From: JAXMAF01 sp046350555
GTDB taxonomy: Bacteria; Planctomycetota; Phycisphaerae; Phycisphaerales; SM1A02
NCBI GenBank assembly: GCA_046350555.1
Contig: JAXMAF010000020.1
Coordinates: 1-64,000, forward strand
Direction of reading: 5' to 3'
Length of the DNA: 64,000 nucleotides
Shown here: in pieces, positions 1-9,481 of the stretch
Layout of the letters: each line of letters starts with the position of its first letter
How positions within the stretch are numbered: position 1 is the stretch's first letter
Made by a program: the position numbers and the translations under genes
Notes under the pieces: model-generated
Seen by the model: the letters and a program-made list of their open reading frames with translations, nothing else
The model's database searches: none
What the model was told of the DNA's origin: nothing

Positions 1-96
1 GAAGGCGAGGTCGAGGACGAAACGCTCCTCGATCCGCAGGAGGCCGCCAGACGTGCCGCTGCGCGGGAGGCGTCGGAGCGTTCCGCGCGGCGGACG

Positions 97-1572
97 TTGG
101 CGGTCGAGCAGGTGACGGAGATGCTCGCGCACGCGTTGCGTGCGCGCGCCGACACGCGTTCGCATCGCCGCGCGGGAGCGTTCGTGCACGACGGCGCGAG
201 CGATCAGCGCGACGGTTCGCGCGAACCATGCGACGACTCGATCGACCAGCACGACGACCTGGACGATCGGCGCGATGGCGCAATCCACCAGCGCGACGCT
301 TCGAGGAAATCCTGCGACGCTCCACGCGAATCGCATGGCGGCGCCGGCGCGTGGCTTCCAACCGGTTGGCCCGAAATCGATGCCGTCCTTCGCGGAGGCC
401 TCGCGCGCGGGGCGATCCACGAATGGTTCACGACATGGCGGACGCACGACGACGGACGCCTTGGAAGCGCTCCGTTCATCGGACGCGCTTGGCCTGTGGG
501 CTGTCCGCAAGCGGGCTGTTCGTCTGCGAACCGTTCACGAGCGGACTCTTCACGGGCAAGCCCTTCGCCGGTCGACTGGCTCGTCGGGCACGATCCGTGG
601 TTTCCACCGCTGTCGATCTTCGTGCATCTGGCGCACAGGATGCTCGATGCACGCGGCGAGCGCGGTTCGCTCGGCGTCCGCGACATGTCCAGTTCCCTCG
701 TCGTCTGGATCGGGCGCCGCTGCTGGCCGAACCCCCATGCACTGGTGCGCCGTGGCGAAGGGGGATTACGGCGAGCCTTCGAACCGCGATGGGAACGTGG
801 ACAATGGCGCGAGCGCGAGCGCGAGCGCGAACGAGAGCACGAACGCGAACGGGAAGGGAAGCGAGAACTAGCGCTCGAGAAGGAATTCGATCGCACGCTC
901 CTGCGAGCCTCCCTGTTCGTCGACATCGCGGAGAGGATCCGTGCAGGTGGATCGAACGCGAGCGGGTTCGGCGCCCATGAACCGGACGCGCGGCTGTGGG
1001 CGATCGATCTCGCCCTGCGTTGTACGGGCGTCGCGCTGGTCGTCGCCGATGGTCGTGGTCTCGACATGGCGGCGACGCGCCGGCTTCAGCTTGCCGCCGA
1101 AGCTGGACAAACGGTCGGCCTGCTCGCGCGGGCGCCCGACGAACGGGCCACGCTGAGCGCCGCCGCGACGCGATGGCTGGTGCGTCCCGCGGGCCTCCAT
1201 CCGCCTCTTCCTCGGCCAACCGCCAGCATTTCGCAACCGAGCGGGCGCTTGGTCGCGGCAAACGTGGCTGCGGCTTCCCGCGACGAACCGGGGCGGCTCT
1301 CGAGCGATGGATCCCGCATCGGATGCAGGATCGAACTTCTCCGCTGCAAGTGGCGCCATGGCATGCTGGGCGGCGCGTTGCACCCTGTCCACTGGATCGA
1401 TGCACGATCCGCTGCGCCAACGTCGGCGCCGCAGCCGGCCGATGGCGGCGCGACGCGCGATGGACGCGAGTGGCTCCTGGAGCGCGACGATGAGACGGGC
1501 GATGTCGTTGTGGTTGCCGATGTGGCCGATCGATGTGATCCGCAGGGCGATGCGCCGGACCGCGGCGGGTGA
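97..1572 (+). CDS. imuA: ImuA-like RecA-fold protein of the mutasome
   Basis: ImuA is the RecA-like accessory protein that works with ImuB and DnaE2 in error-prone translesion synthesis after DNA damage. The segment LPTGWPEIDAVLRGGL (about residues 87-102) matches the start of the RecA-like fold. The block RLWAIDLALRCTGVALVVADG, followed by RRLQLAAEAG and ATRWLVRP, is the usual ImuA core. The N-terminal 85 residues are low-complexity (D/R/H-rich), and an arginine/glutamate run lies near residues 235-260. At 491 aa it is longer than typical ImuA. The TTG at 97 is only the first start in the window; the frame is open to base 1, so the true start could lie upstream, or be the ATG at 121. It overlaps imuB by 83 bp, which suggests translational coupling. 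Such cassettes are often LexA-regulated, but the promoter is not visible here. Confidence 0.72.
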   Translation: MAVEQVTEMLAHALRARADTRSHRRAGAFVHDGASDQRDGSREPCDDSIDQHDDLDDRRDGAIHQRDASRKSCDAPRESHGGAGAWLPTGWPEIDAVLRGGLARGAIHEWFTTWRTHDDGRLGSAPFIGRAWPVGCPQAGCSSANRSRADSSRASPSPVDWLVGHDPWFPPLSIFVHLAHRMLDARGERGSLGVRDMSSSLVVWIGRRCWPNPHALVRRGEGGLRRAFEPRWERGQWREREREREREHEREREGKRELALEKEFDRTLLRASLFVDIAERIRAGGSNASGFGAHEPDARLWAIDLALRCTGVALVVADGRGLDMAATRRLQLAAEAGQTVGLLARAPDERATLSAAATRWLVRPAGLHPPLPRPTASISQPSGRLVAANVAAASRDEPGRLSSDGSRIGCRIELLRCKWRHGMLGGALHPVHWIDARSAAPTSAPQPADGGATRDGREWLLERDDETGDVVVVADVADRCDPQGDAPDRGG

Positions 1573-3298
1573 TGGCGGACCGGCCGCGAGCTTCTCCGGG
1601 TCGCTCTCGGCTCGCCCCGTCCTGCTCTGGTCGGCGCACGCCGGCGCCCAGCGCGTCGAGGCCTGTTGCGACCGCTGCGGACGGCGCGGCATCGTGCCGG
1701 GCATGGGCGTGGCGCATGCCAGGGCGCTGCTGACCCGCGCCGAGGTCGACGCCATCGTGTTCGAGCCGCATGATCCCGCACGCGACGCGGCGGCGCTGCA
1801 CAGGCTCGCGGTCTGGGCGATGCGCTTCAGCCCGCTGGTGGCGATCGACACGTCGCACCGGTCGCACGGCCTGTGGCTCGACGTCTCCGGCTGTGCCCGC
1901 CTCTTTGGCGGCGAGGAGCGCCTCCTGCGGCGGTTGGTGCGACATCTCGCGAGGTTCGGCGTCGAGGGGCGCGCCGCGATGGCGCCGACCTTCGCGGCGG
2001 CGGCGGCGTTGGCGAGGTTCGGGACGATCGCCGTGTGCGACGAGGCCTCGCTGCGCTCCGCGCTCGCGCCGCTTCCCATCGAGGCGCTGCGGATCGACGC
2101 GTCCATCGTGGAGGCGCTGCACGAGGTCAACGTCCGGCGCATCGACGAGCTGATCGACCTGCCGCGCCGCCAGCTCGCCGAGCGCTTCGGCCTGATGCTG
2201 TTGCGGCGCATCGACGAGACGCTCGGCCGCGTTCCCGAGCTTCTCGAACCGATCGCCGTTCCGCCGGCGCTGCGGGTCGAGCCGTCTTCGAGGGATCGGC
2301 GACCCGCCGCGAGGCGGTCGAGCAGCGGTCACCCCGCCGAGGAAATACGGACGGCCTGTGCACCGAGCTTCGCCGCGCTTGGACGGGCGCGCGTCGGCTC
2401 GAGCAGTCGATCCGAACGGCCGCGAGGGGCGTGCGATGCGCTTGCATTGATAACGCACGGGGCGCGCTTGGGATCGGCGAGGACGGCAGCGTGAACAGGG
2501 GGCAGCTGGCCGAGACGCCCGCTCAACGGCGCTTGGCGAACGGGAGCGTTTCGTCGTCGATCTCGCCCGGCCGTCGCGCTTCGACACCTGTGGTCGCTGC
2601 TGCTGCCGCGGGTCGAGTCGCTGCACCTGGACGACGAGCTTGGGCGGCGGGGTCGATTCGGTGGCCGTGACGGCGGTGCGCAACGCTCCATCATGCCGAC
2701 AACGCAGGTCAGCCGCTCGGCGAGGGCCGCGGCGCGCGGTGATCGAGGTCGGCGTTCGCCATCGCCGATCGTCCCGGCGATCGCGCCGCCGAGGCGGCGG
2801 GGGAGTTCGTGGACGTGCTCCTCGCCCGTCTCGGTCCCGACGCTCATCGTCCGCGCCCATGCCGATGGAGCGCCATCTGCCCGAGCAGTCCGTCGTGCTG
2901 CGCGGTGAAGCCGGATCTCTCGTCCAAGGGATTTCCGCCGCGGCGATCGTCGACGCCGATCGCCCGACGATCCTGCTGCGCACGCGGAACGAGCCGAGGT
3001 CGGACCGCTCGCCCCGGCGCGACGCCCGCGACGACGAGCGCCGGCCATCCTCCGCTGGCGGCGGCATCCATCGCATCGTCGCCGCCATCGGCCCCCGAGC
3101 ATCGCGCGCCATGGTGGCCCGGCGGCGTCGACGATGCGAGCGCCGGAAGGCGGTGTTCGCGTTGGGGCCATCGTCGACGTGCAGGGCCGGGGCAATTCAT
3201 GACTACTGGCGCTGCGCGACGATGCCGGCCGATCGCTGTGGGTGTTCCACGACGTCGAACGCCGCAACGCGTGGCTTGTGCATGGAGTGTGGGCGTGA
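1490..3298 (+). pseudogene. imuB: ImuB, Y-family polymerase-like protein, several frameshifts
   Basis: ImuB is the catalytically inactive Y-family polymerase homologue that links ImuA and DnaE2 to the beta clamp. The ATG at 1490 opens MRRAMSLWLPMWPIDVIRR, the expected ImuB start, and continues without break through AIDTSHRSHGLWLDVSGC and RRIDELIDLPRRQLAERFG to about 2280. Beyond that the homology jumps frame repeatedly: FEGSATRREAVEQ, LCTELRR, RFVVDLARPSRFDT, LWSLLLPRVESLHLDDELG and finally LWVFHDVERRNAWLVHGVWA with a stop at 3296-3298 lie in different frames. All pieces are collinear and of normal total length (about 600 codons). This is typical of indel errors, although true inactivation cannot be excluded. 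It overlaps imuA and is followed 12 bp later by dnaE2. Confidence 0.75.
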
Positions 3299-3310
3299 AG
3301 CCGTCGAGCG

Positions 3311-6300
3311 ATGCCTGAAGATTACTCCGCCCAAGCCGCGCGCATCCGTGGGAGACGGCTTCAAGCACCGGGCCGCGTCCGCTACTGCGCTTCACGCGAC
3401 GCGCCCGGCGTCCATCCGCTTCGCCGATCCCGACACGCCTTCAACTTCGTTCTCGCCGGCGCGAGAGCCACCCCGACGAAAACGGTCCGGCGCGCCGAAC
3501 GAGCTCGGCCCGTCGCCGCGTGCATCGCCGACACCAACACCCTCGCTGGCGTGGTGCGGGCCCACGTCGCCGCGGCAGGTGGGGATTCCCCTCGCCGTCG
3601 GCTCGCGACTGGTGCTCGCCGATCCATCGCAACTTGCGCTTATCACTGGCGTATCCGGTCTCGCGTCGCGGCTATGCGCTGACTCTGCCGGCTGCTCACC
3701 ATCGGCTGGCAAGCGGCCGCGCGCCAGGGCGAAATCGTCTCTCGTGCACGACGTGCTCGAGCACGCCGACGAGATGCACCTGATCGTCGTGCCGCCGACG
3801 CACCGGCCGCAACGGGCGGGGAGTCGCCGTGCGACTTGGACTGGCTCTGCGGTCCGGAAGGGCTGGCCACGATCGATGCCCTGCGCCCGCCGCGTCGGCG
3901 AGCACCTCTCCATCTTCGCCTGCACCACCGGCTGCAGATCCTCAACGACGATGAACGCCTGGCGCGGCTGGCGAACCTCGCCGAGACGACCGGCGTGGCG
4001 GCTCGCCGCGTGCAACGACGTGCATGCCCACGACGTCTCGCGCCGGCGGCTCCAGGACGTCCTGGTCTGCATCCGCCACGGCTGCACGCTCGCCGACGCC
4101 GGCCACCGGCTCTTTCCCAACGGCGAGCGCCACCTCAAGGCGCCGCACGAGATGGCGGCGCTCCTCGCGTCATCTCCGCGCGGCGCCGACGCGATCGCCC
4201 GCAGCGCCACCATCGCGATCGAGGCCGCCAGCGGCTTTTCGCTCGACGAACTTCGATACCAGTATCCCGACGAGGTCGTTCCGCCCGGCCGCACGCCGAT
4301 GGAGCACCTGCGCGACCTTGCCCGGGAAGGCGCCGCACAGCGCTATCCGCAGGGCGTCCCGGCCGAGGTGAGGGTGCAGATTGAGCACGAGTTCGCGATC
4401 ATCGACGACCTCGGCTACGCGCCGTTCTTCCTGACGGTGCACGACCTCTGCGCCTTCGCCCGTGGGCGCGGCATCCTGCACCAGGGCCGCGGCGCCGCGG
4501 CCAACAGCGCCGTCTGCTACTGCCTCGGGGTGACCGCGGTCGATCCGGCCCGCATCGACGTGCTCTTCGAGCGCTTCATGAGCCGCGAGCGCAACGAACC
4601 GCCCGACATCGACATCGACTTCGAGCACGAGCGGCGCGAGGAGGTCATCCAGTACATCTACGGCAAGTATGGCCGCGACCGCGCCGCCCTCACCGCCGAG
4701 GTGATCAGCTACCGCCGCCGCAGCGCCGTGCGCGACATCGGCAAGGCGCTGGGCCTCTCCCTCGACCTGGTCGGCCGTCTCGCGAAGGACATCGACTGGT
4801 GGTCGCCGGCCTCCGGCGCCGATGGCCCCTTCGACGACGCCCGCCTGCGCACCATCGGCGTCGATCCGCGCGATCCGACGATCCGCGTCCTCGGCGAGCT
4901 CGTGGCCGAGATCCTCGGCTTCCCGCGCCATCTCTCGCAGCACGTTGGCGGCTTCGTGATCACGCAGGATCCGCTCTGCGAGCTCGTTCCCGTCGAGAAC
5001 GCCGCCATGCCCGACCGCACCGTCGTCGAGTGGGACAAGGACGACATCGACGCGATGAACATGATCAAGGTCGACGTGCTCGGGCTCGGCATGTTGACCT
5101 GCATCTCCCGCGCCTTCGCGCTGGTGAACGATGCGGCGGACGGCCTCGCGCTGCACACGGTTCCGCCGGAGGATCCCGCGGTCTACGACATGGTCTGCGC
5201 CGCCGACACGATTGGCGTCTTCCAGATCGAGTCGCGGGCGCAGATGTCGATGCTGCCGCGGTTGAGGCCGCGCTGCTTCTACGACCTGGTGATCGAGGTC
5301 GCGATCGTGCGGCCGGGGCCGATCCAGGGACAGATGGTGCATCCCTACCTGCGGCGGCGCGACGGGCGCGAGCCGGTCGTCTTTCCCGACGAGGCGGTGA
5401 GGAAGGTGCTCGGCAAGACGCTCGGCGTTCCGCTCTTCCAGGAACAGGCGATGGCGCTCTCGATCGTCGCGGCCGGCTTCACGCCGGGCGAAGCGGATCG
5501 ACTGCGCCGCGCCATCGGCGCATGGAAGACGCGCGGCAACATGATCGCGGAGTTCGGGGAGCGGATCGTCGCGGGCATGACGAAGCGCGGCTACGACCGC
5601 GGCTTCGCCGAGCAGGTCTTCACCCAGATCAAGGGCTTCAGCGGCTACGGCTTCCCCGAAAGCCACGCCGCGAGCTTTGCGCTGCTCGTCTACGTCTCCG
5701 CGTGGCTCAAGAGGCGCCATCCCGCCGCCTTCGCCGCGGCGCTGATCAACAGCCAGCCGATGGGTTTCTACGCGCCGGCGCAGATCGTGCGCGACGCGCG
5801 CGAGCATGGCGTGCAGGTGCTTCCGGTCGACGTCCTCCGCAGCGCATGGGACTGCACGCTCGAGGCGTCCGCGAGCGGGACGGTCGATGGGGCGGAGGTT
5901 CGTCCAGGCCTTCATCCAGGGCTTCGTCTCGGCCTTCGCCTCGTTCGCGGCCTGGCGCGCGTCGACGCCGATCGCATCGTCGAGGCGGTCAGGGCGCACG
6001 GGTCGTTCGCCACGATCCGCGAGCTGCACCGCGCGAGCGGCGTGCGCGCGACGGCGCTGCGCCGGCTCGCCGCGGCCGACGCGTTCGCGTCGATGGGGCT
6101 CTCCCGCCAGCATGCGACAGGGGAGGCGCAGCCGCTTGCGGACGATCGCCTGCCGCTCTTCGAGATCGTCGGGTCCGATCCGCCTCCTTGCCCGAAGCGG
6201 CTGGAACGGCTGTCGCGGCCGGCACGGACGGCGCCGGCGCCACTGGACGGGCCACGCTTCGCCGACAAGGCGACGTGCTCCGACGACGTGGCGTGCTCCG

Positions 6301-6815
6301 ACGACGCGACATGTTCCGACGAAGTGCCTCGCGCGGGCGAAGCCGAGCCCGACGACCTGCCGTCGCTTCCGCCACTGGGGCCGCTTTCGCAGGTGTCGCG
6401 CGACTACGGAACGATCGGGCTCTCGCTGCGGGCCCATCCGATGTCGTTCGTGCGCGAGGCGCTCGTGCGCAGGGGCGTCCGATGCAACGGCGTGCTGCGC
6501 GACGAGCGTGCATGGCCGCAGGGTCGGACGGTCGCGGTGGCGGGCGTGGTGCTCGTGCGTCAGCGCCCGGGGACGGCGAATGGGATCGTCTTCATGACCA
6601 TCGAGGACGAGACGGGCGTCGCCAACATCATCGTGCGGCCCGACGTGTGGGAGCGGCACCGTCGCGCCGCGAAGCACGGCACCGCGGTCCTGGTGCGAGG
6701 GCGCGTCGAGCGGCAGGGGATCGTCGTCCACGTGCTCGCCCGGCGCATCGACGAGGTTCGCATCGGCGACGCCAGCGTCGGCGGGATCACGGGGCGTTCA
6801 CGCGACTTTCATTGA
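3311..6815 (+). CDS. dnaE2: Error-prone DNA polymerase III alpha subunit DnaE2 (5' part frameshifted)
   Basis: DnaE2 is the C-family polymerase that performs mutagenic lesion bypass with ImuA and ImuB. From about 3990 the frame is clean: NDVHAHDVSRRRLQDVLVCI, then the active-site segment PDIDIDFEHERREEVIQYIYG (4602-4660), VEWDKDDIDAMNMIKVDVLG, the helix-hairpin region and a C-terminal OB fold (VAVAGVVLVRQRPGTANGIV). The N-terminal PHP domain (about 3311-4000) is scattered over frames: ELG...CIADTNTLAGVVRAHVAA, VGSRLVLADPSQLALITGV and LQILNDDERLARLANLAETTG are recognisable but need at least four single-base corrections; one extra G near 3990 is clear. The ATG at 3311 is the best start because it lies just after the imuB stop. 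A short repeated linker rich in ATCSDD lies near 6266-6330. The polymerase core looks functional. Confidence 0.85.
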
Positions 6816-6915
6816 GGCGTCCGTCCGGCGCAGGCGCGATTTTCTCCCTTCTCCTGCGGAATCCCTGTCAGGACCGGCCGCGTCGCGTCTAACTCGTCAT
6901 GCGAGGGGCGAGCGG

Positions 6916-6933
6916 CGCGGCCGATTGGCCGCG
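6916..6933. terminator. Small GC hairpin between dnaE2 and the metalloprotein gene
   Basis: A perfect 7-bp stem (CGCGGCC/GGCCGCG) with a GATT loop lies about 100 bp after the dnaE2 stop. There is no clear T-run, so a terminator role is only possible. The rest of 6816-6993 shows nothing else recognisable. Confidence 0.25.
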
Positions 6934-6993
6934 GTGCGCCCAAGGTCCGCGCCGCGACCTCCGCGACGCATGTCAAGATTGGGGGACTGTCTG

Positions 6994-9282
6994 ATGAGAA
7001 CGATCGGTCTGTTCGTCCGCGCGGCCTCCCCGCGCTCGCTGGCCGCGACGGCGCTCGGCCTGGGCTGCTGCGCCCTGCTGCTTGCCGCCACCCATGATCC
7101 GCTTGCACCGGGCGACCAGCCCCCGGGTGGCGCCGGAGCTTCAGGTGTCCACACGCCGCCCGCCGCGCCGGGAGACGAGGCGCCGCCACTGCTGATCGGC
7201 CCCGTCGCCGGACTGACGGTCGGCTGGCACGCGGCACCCGAGGAGACGGCGATTCCCCTCGGCACGGTCGCGACGTTCAAGGCCCCGGCGCCGATCGGCG
7301 CCCGCGTCGCATGGCGCGGCGCGCACGAGGTTGCCCGCGACGCCGAGTGGTCGACCGCGACGTGCGAGCTTCGCCGCACCGGCATGATCGAGGTCGGCGT
7401 CACGATCCGCGGCGCCGGCGTGACCGACGCGTCGTGTCGCCTCGACGTGATGGCGATCGATCCGGCGACGATCAAGGTCGCCCCGATCTCGGTCGACACC
7501 GCGCCGTACAAGATCGACGACTCCGCGCCGCAATGGGAGATCAACGCGCAGAGCGCCGAGCTGCTCGCGCTGCCCTCGATCGCCGCCGTTCGCGCGCTGG
7601 GTGGCGGCGTCTATCGAACCTCGGTCGACCGCTCCATCGGCGCAACCCTGCCCAGCGTCGATCCGCCGGCCTTCATGCCGCTCATGGAATGGCGCATCGA
7701 CGGCGAGCCGATGTCGCTCGGCGGACGCATCGACCACGCCTTCCCGGCGGTCGGCGTCCACCTGGTCGAGACCGGACCGCTCGCCGTGCCCGCGTCGATC
7801 GACGTGCAGACGTATCGCGCGACGATCGTCTCGCCCGCGCCGGGCGAGCACATCGCCGATGGCGCTCCGGTGACCTTCGTCGCCGAGACCGATCCGCCGG
7901 GATTCGAGGACGACATCACCTGGATCGCCTCGACGCAGCATGGCGCGACGACCGCCATCACCGCGAGCGGCGCGGTCTTCACGACGCAGTTCAACGGCCC
8001 ATGGGACGTCTCGCCGGACGGCGCGTTCGAGTCGATCGGCGTCCGCGCCGACAACGCGATCGTCGAGCAGGCCCTGGCCGCGACCGACCTCTACCAGGCG
8101 AGCTACGAAGGCAGCCCCGGCTTCATGTACACGGATCTCGGTCCGCAGCTCGTGCTGCTCAACGGCTTCATCAGCATCTTCGCGACGCCGCCCGACGGCT
8201 TCGGCTACCGCACGCTGATTCCCGACACGATCTTCCTCGACGGTCCGTCCGCCCCGACGTCGACGTCCGAGACGGGCGGCATCTCGTTCCGCCTGCTCGA
8301 CGGCTCGCCGTCGGGTACGTGGAACGTAAACGACGGCGCGTTCGTCATGCCGCTCGAGTTCGAGACGCACTACTGGCTCATCGACCAGTTCGTGCCCCCG
8401 ACGCCGCCGGTCTGCGATCCCCTCGGCGAGACCGGATTCACGGCGAACGAGCTCTTCGTCGGCGGCCTGTGGGGCACCGCGACGCTCGACGTCGGACCCG
8501 AGGGACCGGAGCTCAACATCCAGCAGCCGATGGGACTGATGGGCGGCAGCATCACCGGCCAGCTCGGCGGACTCACGCAGTGCGGCTGGCCGAAGCTCAA
8601 GCTCAAGATCCCCGCCGGCCCCGTCGGATGCCCCTTCGAGAACCGCGTCAACACGCGCAAGGTCTGCATCCAGCCCGTCTTCTTCAAGACCAACGACATG
8701 GACATGAACCCGACCGGCGCGAGCCTGCCGGCGTTCAAGGCGAAGGCCGAGACGGTCTGGAAGAAGTGCTGCGTCGAACTCGAGTTCAAGCCGGCGATCA
8801 CCAAGATCGGCGACAAGATCGTCAAGGAGAAGGCGGCGGGAGATCGTTGGGCCAACTTCCGCGCCGTGCTCGACAAGGAGGACGCGAAGGGCGAGAACGA
8901 CTGCATCGAGGTCTTCTTCATCAGCGAGATGCAGGACAAGGACGGCAAGAAGAACTTCTCCGGCGATGGACTCTGCTTCAACGGCGGAAACAAGGCGGCC
9001 AAGGTGATCGTCGCCGACGATCCGATCACCACCTGCCCCGCGCCGAAGCCCGATGGCGTGCTGGCGCACGAGCTCGGCCACGCCATGGGCAACCTCCAAC
9101 ATCCCGAGCAGGATCCCAACGCCGCCGGCTCCGTGATGGAGGGCACCGGAATGGCCCCGCCCGCGTGCCCGGGCCTCAACCCGGACAAGGTCAAGGCGTT
9201 CCAGTGCGACACGACCCGCAAGGGCCCGCTCGTGAAGGAGAAGAATCCGAAGGAGCTCTGCTGCCTGATGCCGGATCCGTGA
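6994..9282 (+). CDS. Secreted zinc-metalloprotease-like protein (HELGH motif)
   Basis: A predicted exported protein of 762 aa. The ATG at 6994 is preceded by GGGGGAC at good spacing and gives a signal sequence (MRTIGLFVRAASPRSLAATA, then GLGCCALLLAATH). The central region looks like Ig-like beta domains. The C-terminal part contains HELGHAMGNLQH (about residues 692-703), followed by SVMEGTG, which resembles the Met-turn of metzincin proteases. The zinc motif is HExxHxxGxxxH, one residue longer than the metzincin consensus HExxHxxGxxH, so either the third ligand is shifted or another residue serves. The C-terminus is cysteine-rich (ELCCLMPDP). I do not recognise a named family beyond the metalloprotease signature. 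The gene stands alone and converges on the flotillin gene, with a strong hairpin between them. Confidence 0.6.
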   Translation: MRTIGLFVRAASPRSLAATALGLGCCALLLAATHDPLAPGDQPPGGAGASGVHTPPAAPGDEAPPLLIGPVAGLTVGWHAAPEETAIPLGTVATFKAPAPIGARVAWRGAHEVARDAEWSTATCELRRTGMIEVGVTIRGAGVTDASCRLDVMAIDPATIKVAPISVDTAPYKIDDSAPQWEINAQSAELLALPSIAAVRALGGGVYRTSVDRSIGATLPSVDPPAFMPLMEWRIDGEPMSLGGRIDHAFPAVGVHLVETGPLAVPASIDVQTYRATIVSPAPGEHIADGAPVTFVAETDPPGFEDDITWIASTQHGATTAITASGAVFTTQFNGPWDVSPDGAFESIGVRADNAIVEQALAATDLYQASYEGSPGFMYTDLGPQLVLLNGFISIFATPPDGFGYRTLIPDTIFLDGPSAPTSTSETGGISFRLLDGSPSGTWNVNDGAFVMPLEFETHYWLIDQFVPPTPPVCDPLGETGFTANELFVGGLWGTATLDVGPEGPELNIQQPMGLMGGSITGQLGGLTQCGWPKLKLKIPAGPVGCPFENRVNTRKVCIQPVFFKTNDMDMNPTGASLPAFKAKAETVWKKCCVELEFKPAITKIGDKIVKEKAAGDRWANFRAVLDKEDAKGENDCIEVFFISEMQDKDGKKNFSGDGLCFNGGNKAAKVIVADDPITTCPAPKPDGVLAHELGHAMGNLQHPEQDPNAAGSVMEGTGMAPPACPGLNPDKVKAFQCDTTRKGPLVKEKNPKELCCLMPDP

Positions 9283-9300
9283 ATTGAATGGATCGGGGGA

Positions 9301-9336
9301 GGCCGCTGCGCGGCGCGAGGTCGCCGCGCCGCGGCC
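9301..9336. terminator. Strong hairpin between convergent genes
   Basis: A 15-bp stem (9301-9315 with 9322-9336, one mismatch) closes a 6-base loop. It lies 18 bp after the metalloprotein stop and also in front of the end of the minus-strand flotillin gene, so it could serve both directions. The remaining bases to 9481 hold nothing recognisable. Confidence 0.55.
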
Positions 9337-9481
9337 GACGGTTCAATCCTCGGGGATCGAGTTCACGGTCGGGGTCCGGGCGCGTGCGCTCGGGTGTCGA
9401 CGCTTGCGGTCTCCCCGCGTCAGAGCGAGCGCGCGCCCGAGCAAGCGCGCGATGCAGCCACCGCGGATCGACCGAAAACGC

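Noticed and set aside
476..6731. Very long minus-strand frames opposite the mutasome genes
   Set aside because: They are arginine/alanine-rich with no domain signal and mirror the codon bias of the plus-strand genes; GC-rich antisense artefacts.
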